Origin: Charina bottae
Taxonomy: Eukaryota; Chordata; Lepidosauria; Squamata; Charinaidae
Length of the DNA stretch: 64,000 bases
Direction: 5' to 3'
Assembly: GCA_023362775.1 (NCBI GenBank)
Contig: JALMGJ010000006.1
Location: 54,303,501 to 54,367,500 of the forward strand
Below are positions 55,813-64,000 of the stretch, piece after piece. Each line of letters opens with the position of its first letter. The first letter of the stretch is position 1. Under the pieces are notes generated by a model. It was not told where the DNA came from, did no database searches, and saw nothing but the letters and a program-made list of their open reading frames with translations. Made by a program: the position numbers and the translations under genes.

Positions 55813-56901
55813 CTGAAACAGTTATTTCAACACTGCCTAACAACTAGTTACTTTCAATGGGAGAATGAGTTCTACGAACAGATGGATGGCGTTGCCATGG
55901 GAAGCCCCCTGAGCCCAGTCATAGCAAACTTTTACATGGAACATTTTGAAAAACAGGCTTTGGAATCGGCTCCCATTACACCAACAGTCTGGTTCCGGTT
56001 CGTGGATGATACCTTCACAATTTGGAGTCATACTGAAGAAGAACTGGAGAAATTTCTGGACCACCTAAACGGCATCCACCCCAATATACAATTCACTATG
56101 GAAAAAGAAACTGACGGCAAACTTCCATTTTTAGATACGCTGGTCATACGCAAACCGGACCTCAAACTAAGACACAAAGTATACAGAAAACCCACCCATA
56201 CAGACCAGTATCTGCACAAAAATTCCAATCACCACCCACGACAAAAGAGAGGCATGATCAAAACCTTGGTGGATCGTGCTAATCGAAACTGTGAAACCCA
56301 ATTTCTCAACAATGAACTTAACCATCTGAATTGGGTCCTACAGGCGAATGGCTATTCCAAGAATGAAATAAAAAGAGCCATCAAACCAAGAAAACAACAT
56401 CCAACTGAAGAAAAACAGCCCCCAACAAACAAAGTATTCCTGCCCTACATCAAAGGAGTCACTGACCGCATGGGAAAACTGATGGAAAAACACAACTTTC
56501 AAACAGTCTTCAGACCCACCAGAAAAATACAACAAATGCTAAAATCAGCAAAAGACAAAAGGGACCCCCGCACCGCTGCAGGAGTATACCATATACCATG
56601 CAGCTGCGTACAAGTATACACCGGAACCACAAAACGAAGCATTCACACCAGGATAACATAACACGAAAGACAATCTTCCGGTTGCAGATTACAGCAACCG
56701 GAAAAATCTCCAGTAGCTGAACATGCTCTCAAGCAAACGGGACACAAAATCCTATTTGAAAACACAGAAATACTGGACAACACCAAAAGCCACTACATCA
56801 GATTATACAGAGAAGCCATTGAAATCCACAAACACCAGCACAGTTACAATAAAAAAGAAGAAAGTCTAAAAATTAGCAAAACCTGGCTACCAGTCCTGTA
56901 A
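55813..56901 (+). pseudogene. Penelope-like RT with GIY-YIG endonuclease
   Basis: The open frame enters from L2 at 55594; Penelope sequence starts at about residue 74. Visible motifs are GVAMGSPLSPVIANFYME (residues 99-116, motif B), FRFVDDTFTIW (motif C, FVDD at 136-139) and LPFLDTLVIR near 177-186. The basic linker ends at the endonuclease, GVYHIPCSC (330-338) and VYTGTTKRSIHTRI. A TAA stop at 56659-56661 interrupts it, but the same frame continues with HERQSSGCRLQQPEKS, VAEHALKQTGHKILF and ends KTWLPVL at a stop near 56901. In Penelope elements the GIY-YIG nuclease cuts the target and the RT, related to telomerase, copies the element RNA. Confidence 0.9.
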
Positions 56902-57130
56902 AACACAGCCTGCAAAAGGTCAACGAACTCAGCTCAACTACCAGGACATGGGAATACTTCTAACAATGAACATGCTAATCACGCTCAGCAGACACTCGTT
57001 AACATTTCAACACAACAAAAAAACCCACCTAATCTCCTATAACTTAGCTCTATAAATAGAAAACAAACATTGCCAAACATTGCCATTCTACCTGAGCACA
57101 GAAAGAGCCTTCTGTCTGTGCTCCTGCCCT

Positions 57131-57166
57131 CTGAAGATGCTGGCCACAGATGCTGGTGAAATGTTA
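57131..57166 (+). ncRNA. Hammerhead-ribozyme-like motif of the PLE
   Basis: CTGAAGA (57131-57137), then a 20-nt region that can pair with itself through GC and GU pairs (TGCTGGC with GCTGGTG), then GAAA (57158-57161) and TGTT. This order (CUGANGA, stem II, GAAA, short stem III) is the hammerhead core known from Penelope-like elements. Stem III is only the ATGT word, so folding alone would be weak. Activity is not implied. Confidence 0.4.
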
Positions 57167-57249
57167 GGAACCACAACTTCCAGAACACGGCCACACAGTT
57201 CAGAAGACCCACAACAACCATATTCATCTGTTTCTTTCTGTGTTTAATG

Positions 57250-57930
57250 CCAGTTTTACCAGGAATCACTTAAATGCCCAGATAGACTTTAACCTGAAGA
57301 TGGTTATAAAAGGACATGTTTGTCTTCCTTCTTCAAAAGTTCATCTTTTATCAGCTTAATTGGTCAATGGTGACCTCTCAGCAGACAGGCGTTTAAGTGA
57401 AAAGCATTCAAAAACAACAGGTGAAAGAAAAACATAAATTGGCTCCCTGTAGGGCAACTTGGCAAGCAGACTAGCAATGCACTTTTACTCATATCTTGAC
57501 TAAAACAACAAAAGTCAGCACTTAATGAATTTATATAACATTTTATGTCTTTCTAGACTTCATCTGATGTTTTGTTGTCTGCTGGTGCTTTTCAAGATTT
57601 CCCTAGTTGATAATGTTTTTGTGTTGCTACCAGGCCTAATTTGGCTTTAAGCAAGGTCTTTGAATTTTTTATAATAAAGTAATTTACAGATGCTAGTAGA
57701 TAAATTAGCACCACAAATGCAGCTAAATTGCATGATCACAAAGATTGATTTTATGTTAGCCTTCAAGATGTATAGATACCTTGTGGCATATTTGTTGAGA
57801 AGAGGCAGTTACAGCTGAAACTCTTCAGTTTCTTTGGAAAACAAGGAATAATCATATCAAAGGATCAGGGGAAAAGAACAAATAACTAGAAATTCACCAC
57901 AGTGTTCCAAGCTGAATATACAGAGGTTGA
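57250..57930. other. Unannotated DNA
   Basis: Nothing recognised. Confidence 0.45.
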
Positions 57931-57938
57931 TATAAACT

Positions 57939-58333
57939 TGTTGTTTATTCGTTCAGTTGCTTCCGACTCTTCGTGTCTTCATGGACCAGCCCACACCAGA
58001 GCTTCCTGTCGGCCGTCACCATCCCCAGCTCCCCCATGGTTGAGTCCGTCACCTCCAGAATATCATCCATCCATCTTGCCCTTGGTTGGCCCCTCTTCCT
58101 TTTGCCTTCCACTTTCCCTAGCATCAGCTTCTTCTCCAGGGTATCATGTCTTCTCATTATGTGGCCAAAGTACTTCAGTTTTGCCTTTAATATCATTCCC
58201 TCAAGTGAGCAGTCTGGCTTTATTTCCTGGAGTATGGACTGGTTTGATCTTGGAGCAGTCCAAGGCACTCTCAGAAGTTTCCTCCAACACCACAGTTGGT
58301 AAACTACCAACAAACTACCAACAAAAAACCACA
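57939..58333 (-). mobile_element. BovB LINE 3' end, second subfamily
   Basis: The minus strand reads QLWCWRKLLRVPWTAPRSNQ, KPDCSLEGMILKAKLKYFGH and ends in KSRKQLNE and a GAACGAATAAACAACAAG tail. It is the sister of the 15534-15920 copy. A 10-bp GATATAAACT is present on both sides (57929-57938, 58334-58343). Between the BovB 5' end (about 58297) and the duplication lies a 35-bp filler with repeated CTACCAACAAA words. Confidence 0.88.
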
Positions 58334-58344
58334 GATATAAACTA

Positions 58345-58525
58345 TCATCACTTAAAACAATGGTTCTGAAATACATAGACTTCATCTGTATATTTCAAAG
58401 CCAAAATTTTAAGAAGGTTTTTCCCCACTCCCCTAACTCTTTCCATACACATGAGTTAACTTTTTACAACAGCATAAGGATGCTTCTATCATTGTAGTCC
58501 GACCCCTATCTCATTGTGGCTTCAA
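58345..58525. other. Unannotated DNA
   Basis: Short spacer; nothing recognised. Confidence 0.35.
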
Positions 58526-58526
58526 A

Positions 58527-58558
58527 CAGGCTTGCTTGCTTGCTTGCTTGCTTGCTTA

Positions 58559-58596
<38 letters not shown>

Positions 58597-58645
58597 ATTA
58601 CCGCCCATCTTCTCCACAAGGAGAACTCTGGGCAGTTCATTCTCT
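58527..58645 (-). mobile_element. L2 3' tail with two seeded microsatellites
   Basis: TTACCGCCCATCTTCTCCAC and GGAGAACTCTGGGCAGTTC are a minus-strand L2 tail. Towards its 3' end it runs into (ATTG)n (about 58559-58596) and then (CTTG)n (58530-58556). Confidence 0.83.
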
Positions 58646-58649
58646 TTCC

Positions 58650-61055
58650 TCATTATTTGATAATGCCTATGTTGGCTCTCCATTCCACCAAAAAGCTGTA
58701 TCCTTCCATTTGCTTGTACTGTAGTTCTAGGATCAGCTGGGAGTAGCCTGATAATAAGACTCCTCAACTTCTAATGAGTAGTGCTGTCATATAATTTTCA
58801 GAGTCCAACAAATTCAGTCCAGAAAGATAGGAGATCCACAATCCTTTTAGACTATTGGATCCTGGAGTAAGCAAGGATCCTTAAATCATAAGAGGTTTCT
58901 CTTAGTAGAAATGAAACTGGCTGCGTGGAGTAATTTGTAGACTTTTAAAGCTTTAGTTCAGCCTTTTCTAATTGGTGGTGTAATACTAAACACATGTGGG
59001 TCTCCAGCCTCTGACATTTTTAGAATTGTCCAACATGACCTTTGATAAGTTATGCTCATTGCAAGAGTTATAGAAACAATTAAATCTAGCGATTGCCAAG
59101 GGTGAAATGCAATCCTTATTTACAATAGAAGCCAGATTCAATTCTTGTACCTCTTTTTCAAGCCCATGTGGGAGTAACATACTGAGAGCTCATGCTTCTG
59201 AGCAAAAGTGGTTACTACATGGGTACTGAAACTGTATCAGAGGTGTATAGTCTCAGGCTGCTTCCTTTTGCCAGACCTAGCCCTTGCATAGCAAGAAATC
59301 TACAAACTACAGCAGTTCCCATGTCCCCAGTGTAAAAAGAATACTTAAATCCAAATAATCAGTTTGGTTACAGATTCTAAGACCATTAGTGTGCAACTTT
59401 TCCACCATCCATCAGTCCATCCATGTATCAATGAGCCCAAGGATTCCCTTACATATTTCTCTTCCTAAAACCATATCACAAAGCACCTTAAAAGTAGAGA
59501 GTACTAAATCTTGTAATTAACTCATCTGCAATATGATCAAACTTGGATGCAGGATAAGTAGAATGCCATTATCTCCTAAGGTTCTTCTACAAATAGCTAT
59601 GTAAAAAAGAAAGAGCTATTTTTAGTACAGGTCCTAGATAACAATGGATAACAGATAGGACATGCATTTTTTAAGGCTTTAGATAATTTGGAGCAAGGCT
59701 CAGGATGCTCTGAGAAACTTCATATCCCAATTAGCCTACAACTCTGCAAAAGCTTTTAAAAGGAACCAGCTTTATTAGTTCCAGCCTATATTTCTTGACC
59801 TTTTCAGTTTATGATGAGTCCAAATGTGCTAAACGCAGCATGCTCTAATATAGATTAGGAGGATTGCTCATAATGCATTATGAGTCTTTGCAAATACTAT
59901 CAGCTGACTGAATTAGGAGATTTCACTCTGCAGATCAAGCAAGCTCATTGTATAGCTCCTTTCTGCTCTGTTTCTCACTCTGTTTCAGGAATTTTCATGG
60001 TTCGGAAGTAGTTATCTGGAGCCTTAAAAATACTGGTACTGCTTCCCACCATATGGCAGGATATGGTTTTCACAAATAATTGGAAAAAATACAGATGTGA
60101 GGATGATCTGGCTACATCTGTCACACCATTGATTGCCAGAGTTGATCTGGCTGGCTAGGTGGGTGTCCCCTCCCTCCCTCCAGAAGTTGAGCTCTTGCTG
60201 GAAGGTGACGACCATCCCAGACCGAAGGGGTGCACTGATCTTCAGTCAGGGGTATATGATAGCTGCACACCCCTGCTAGAACCATACCAGCTCCAACCCT
60301 CCGCCCCTCATATGCATGCACATGCACACACACTATGCATGGATATTTCTTTTCAATGTTTTCCAAGAATGAAAAAGTTAAAATATAACAGAATTTAACT
60401 TTGCACAAGAAGACACATATAAACACATTTTTAAAAATCTAATCAAACTTAGACTGATGGTTTTGCCTAGCTTTTCTTTTTTTAAGGGACAGTCTTATAT
60501 TGACAGCTTGAAAAATTAGAGCTCTGATGAAGAAGATAAAAGAGAAAGCACAGGTGCAAGTCTTTTGAATTAGACATCAGAATGTATTTGTTTTTTTCCT
60601 GTGACAGAAAGGCCATAAAAAGACACAAATCCCAGTCTTGCCCTTTGCCCAGCTTTCAGGGGAAATAAAAACAAGGACTAGTTTAGTGTTGCTCACCCAG
60701 GATTAATTGGTGGGTAGGATAATAACCTTTATAAAGCAAAGACAGTCTGGTTTCTCCTGTGGTTTAACACTCCTCTTTTTCCTCAGGCTGGGTGGGATTT
60801 TTAAACAATATATTGTAGTGCTGTGCTGTCCTGTCTTAGTTCTCTTTCCTGCAAGGCTGCTTGAGAATTTCTTCTGAATTTCTCTCAGAGCTGTTCTGAG
60901 CTTATTGGTGACAGTGGAGGGTCCTTCCAGTGGTGCTTTTTTCTATTCTCTATTGCTCTGAAGCAGGCGGGCCATGAGGAGAGGGGTCCAAAAAAAATCA
61001 ACACGATGGCCATGTCCATGTGATCAAAGCCCTGCCCCCTTTTTTACTTGCTTTG
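58650..61055. other. Unannotated AT-rich DNA
   Basis: About 2.4 kb with no recognisable gene. The frames at 60121-60426 and 60159-60398 overlap on opposite strands and show no domain. Confidence 0.5.
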
Positions 61056-61069
61056 CACATGTTCTATAG

Positions 61070-61364
61070 CAGAGCTTTCCAAACTTTTCATGTTGGTGAC
61101 ACACTTTTTAGACATGCATCATTTCGCGACACACTCTTACAGCAGGGCATCATTTCACGACACACTCTTACAGCAGGGCACAAGGCAGGCACTAGGACCT
61201 GCGCGGAATCCTGGCAGGGCAGGTTTGGAGGCAGCCAGGCACAAGGCAGGCACTAGGACCTGCGTGGAATCCTGGCAGGGCTTGGAGGCAGCAGCAGCCG
61301 TGACACACCCAGACACTGCAGCCGACACACTAACGTGTCCCGACACACAGTTTGGAAAGCTCTG
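61070..61364 (+). mobile_element. Non-autonomous hAT DNA transposon (295 bp)
   Basis: Perfect 16-bp terminal inverted repeats (CAGAGCTTTCCAAACT at the left, AGTTTGGAAAGCTCTG at the right) and an 8-bp duplication TTCTATAG on both sides (61062-61069, 61365-61372). Internal direct repeats are GACACACTCTTACAGCAGGG (twice, 61121-61177) and GGCACAAGGCAGGCACTAGG (61178 and 61238). No transposase; the reading frames across it come from the GC-rich interior. Confidence 0.92.
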
Positions 61365-61374
61365 TTCTATAGCC

Positions 61375-62622
61375 TCCCAAGTTGCTCACATTTTTCAGTC
61401 TGAGAAATCCAGTGGGGGATCTTCCCTCCCATTAAAATGTCCTTGAAATCAAATAAATGGATGGCTAAGTAGTTTCACTTTTGATCACAAACTGGCAGTT
61501 TGCAGGCACCTGAGATGAGAGTACCTTGTGAGTACCTGAGATACTGAGCATGAGTGAGAACTGTTGAAGGAGGACATTATTGGGTGCTGGATACTTTGTC
61601 CCAGTGAAATTTATCTCTTAACCTTTAAGTTAGGTGTAATTACACATCCTTTATTTCCTGTTGCCTGTATGAATCCTTCTTTTAAAATTGCTTTTAATTT
61701 TATCTTGGCTTTGTTAGCCAGCTTGGATGGATATAGGTATAGATAAAAAGCAGAAGGTGGGAATTGCATTTTTTCCCCCTTATAAAGAAATAGTTTCCTA
61801 CTTTATGTTGAAACCAGCACAGAGTTTCTTATCCAAGCAGTGTTCGCATTGAGGATTGCTGAAAGCCTGTAAAAAGCTGTCTTGAACTTTTTAAAGGAAA
61901 ACCAGGACAGTTATGAACAAATCACATGGATTTAAAAATAATTCCTGGGCCTATTGCCAAAGGGGGGGGGGACCCAGCTTCAATTATTTTGTTTCATTGT
62001 GACTTGCTATTGTACCACCTGCTTTTCTTATTGTTCCACTTATGCTTCAGTCTATTTTTTGTCATTAGTAAGTAAAAATGGAGTTCCCTTATAGTTTATA
62101 GATGTCAATTAAATGGTCATGGCCACCTCTGGAAAGAAATTTTCCACTCTGAGGCTGAGTGATCCTAAAGTTGATTTCCAGTGAAAATACTGTTCAACTT
62201 GACATCATGCAAAATACTGTATAATGCTGCAGATTCCTGAATTGGGGTGGGAGCGGAGCAGAGGGGAGCTACAGTTATAGATGAAATTCACTGACACAAG
62301 ATGTGCCGGTGGGTTGCTAGCTTACTTGACCTTGAAAGAGGATTAGAATAATTCATGGAGGGCTAGCTATCAATATATCTTAGCTATGACAGCGTGATTA
62401 ATAACTGCCAGCCATACCTTTCTCCAATGATAAAAGAAGCCCCCTATTTTTGTTTTCCATTTCCTAACAACAATCAATATTCTGTGGGTTGAGCATGCTT
62501 GCACTCATTGCTTTTTATTAAAGCACAATCTCTCTTTAGAGAGCTCCTGTTGAGTATGCATGCAAATATTTTCTTCTTTCATGGAATCCTTTTGACTTCA
62601 ACCCCCTGTGTCACCTCCATCT
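61375..62622. other. Unannotated AT-rich DNA
   Basis: Nothing recognised. Confidence 0.5.
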
Positions 62623-62626
62623 ATAG

Positions 62627-62705
62627 CACTGTTTCTCAAACTTGGCAACTTTAAGATGTGTGGACTTCAACTCCCAGAATTCCCCAGCCAGCAAGGTTTC
62701 CAGGC
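62627..62705 (+). mobile_element. hAT-type MITE terminus
   Basis: CACTGTTTCTCAAACTTGGC, then TTTAAGATGTGTGGACTTC and CCCAGAATTCCCCAGCCAGC: the same end as the fold-back MITE at 37612-37733. The opposite end is missing. Confidence 0.6.
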
Positions 62706-62709
62706 AATG

Positions 62710-63850
62710 TGGAATTAAAGTGAGAGATCTGTTGTAACATCCTGTCTCTGAGGTTCCTGGAACTTTCGTATGACTGCCTAAGTGAAGAGGCTATTGAACG
62801 CAAGGGAACTCTGCTATTATCAGTAAGGTTCATCTTCTTTTTATTAGCAGATACAACAGATCTATTTGCTCCAACATTTAAATCTGGATTTGTTAATGGT
62901 AACAGAGTTTGAATCTTTGGCCTTCTAGAAAATATTTCGTACTGGTGTTTCCTGTCTCTCTGCCAACAGAGCAACACTGAACCAATAATATTGAATAACA
63001 AAGCTTTTGTTTGTTTGTTTAAATTAAGAGAACATAGCAACTAATGTTAATACCACCCTAATTATACCCTGCTGGAATGTGAAAACAATGGAACAAGTGG
63101 TACAACACTGCTGCATTTTAAAACAAGGGTAATCTTAATTTAAGGGAAAGTTTTAATTTGCTGTGAAAAACTAGCTGTCACTGTCTGACCTTTAGAAAAT
63201 GAGAAGCAACAACATTCTCACAATTTTCCCTCTGAATGACCCACTCTAAGCAGTTGCTCTAAATGACTGTTTAATGGTGCAGGTGGCATTGATTCCCTGC
63301 ATTTATACTGAGAGGTCCTACAGCAATCCTTTAAGAGTTAATTTAAGCAGCAGGAAACTATTACTATTACAGAGACTTTTAGAAAGATCTGATTTATTCA
63401 GAGAAAAAGTACCCATGCCATTCAATATCAGAGAAAATACTGTAATTCCTTCCCCAATGCTCAATTCACACCAAGGCAGTCAGCTTTGTAGACTGTAATT
63501 TGGCCTTACATAGAAAATGTTGGCAATTTTGGTGAGATGACTATTACAACTAATCCACAGTAATAATTATAAGTGATAATGAGATGCGACTATCAGCACC
63601 TCCTCACAGGAACATATCCAGTGACAACATCCAATATAAGTCTCTGTGAACTTAACATTTAAAGCTTAAAATATGATGCATGTGTTAGTCTACCCAATAC
63701 TTATATATCAACATTAACCAGTGCAGAAAATCTCAGTTGTCTAGCTGTTAGACTACTGATGTGCAAACTCACTTTGCCTCAAATTGTTACTGAGCAACTA
63801 TGAACATTTTCACCTGAATGTGTAGATACTCATCTTTTCTTCTTTTCATC
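62710..63850. other. Unannotated AT-rich DNA
   Basis: The minus-strand open frame at 62651-63040 (129 codons) runs into the MITE end and has no recognised domain. Nothing else supported. Confidence 0.45.
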
Positions 63851-63855
63851 TTTTT

Positions 63856-64000
63856 CTTCTGCTTCATTGACTACGCTAAAGCCTTTGATTGTGTGGATCA
63901 CAACAAACTGTGGCAAAGTCTTAAAGAGATGGGAGTACCAGACCACCTTACCTGTCTCCTGAGAAACCTGTACGCGGGTCAAGAAGCAACAGTTAGAACC
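63856..64000 (+). mobile_element. BovB LINE, RT segment cut by window edge
   Basis: Encodes CFIDYAKAFDCVDHNKLWQS and continues to the end of the window. It matches 42877-43021 with three differences in 145 positions. The left end (CTTCTGCTTC) is a 5' truncation following T/C-rich DNA. The open frame continues past the edge. Confidence 0.93.

Larger units (their letters stand above)
55813..57245 (+). mobile_element. Penelope-like element, 5'-truncated
   Basis: Contains the second half of the RT and a GIY-YIG endonuclease followed by about 340 bp of 3' non-coding sequence. Near 57131 this has CTGAAGATGCTGGCCACAGA followed by GGTGAAATGTTAGG, the signature end of vertebrate Penelope-like elements. 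The start lies inside the RT at the junction with L2. Confidence 0.88.

Noticed and set aside
58522..58767. Frame with NQSINQSINQS and KQASKQAS repeats as a repeat protein
   Set aside because: Translation of (ATTG)n and (CTTG)n microsatellites at an L2 tail.
62651..63040. 129-codon minus-strand frame as a host exon
   Set aside because: It runs through a hAT MITE end, shows no domain and lacks clear splice sites.

Overview
This window looks like intergenic or intronic DNA from a squamate reptile, probably a snake. I found no host protein-coding gene, rRNA gene, tRNA gene, CRISPR array or operon. The squamate assignment rests on the repeats: several BovB (RTE-clade) LINE copies including a near-intact one, tRNA-headed SINEs with BovB-like or L2/CR1-like tails, L2 and CR1 LINEs whose 3' tails run into tetranucleotide microsatellites, a Penelope-like element with a GIY-YIG endonuclease, L1-derived elements, solo LTRs and short hAT elements with 8-bp target duplications. 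The unique DNA is AT-rich and long microsatellites are common. Family names come from recognising protein and terminal motifs by eye; no database was searched.

Layout. Positions 1-2100 hold L1 debris and an old BovB-like LINE invaded by an L1 tail and a hexanucleotide array. Positions 2100-9360 are mostly unique. At 9365-13175 there is an L1-derived element, a 360-bp hAT MITE with its own minisatellite, a BovB 3' end with a 12-bp target duplication, and a solo LTR. At 14434-15351 a 310-bp segment carrying a GT-AT-AC hairpin is duplicated. At 15534-18875 lie a second BovB subfamily, a Penelope-like inverted pair, a decayed reverse transcriptase and short arrays. At 21205-29428 lie another L1-derived element, a solo LTR with perfect 5-bp duplications, an old CR1, a SINE, an L2 tail and a 601-bp LTR candidate. 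At 32419-35758 hAT transposase remains, a pyrimidine-rich tandem block, a Penelope end and two LTRs are clustered.

The centrepiece is 41545-44465. A minus-strand tRNA-headed SINE is split in its tail by a young BovB LINE at 41581-43981. The LINE is flanked by an 11-bp target duplication. Its endonuclease half is inverted relative to its reverse-transcriptase half, the signature of twin priming. Both halves are still open reading frames, and the 646-codon RT frame keeps its catalytic motifs. A second BovB copy entering at the right edge (63856-64000) differs from it at only 3 of 145 positions.

From 44918 to 50899 there are BovB, L2, SINE and LTR copies, an AT palindrome and microsatellites seeded at L2 tails. 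At 54010-57245 an L1-derived element, an L2 piece and a Penelope-like element lie end to end. The Penelope RT/GIY-YIG frame has one internal stop and a hammerhead-ribozyme-like motif after it. The remainder to 64000 holds one more BovB, an L2 tail, a 295-bp hAT MITE and unique sequence.

The parts do not form a host pathway. They interact only as autonomous LINEs and the non-autonomous SINEs or MITEs that use their machinery.
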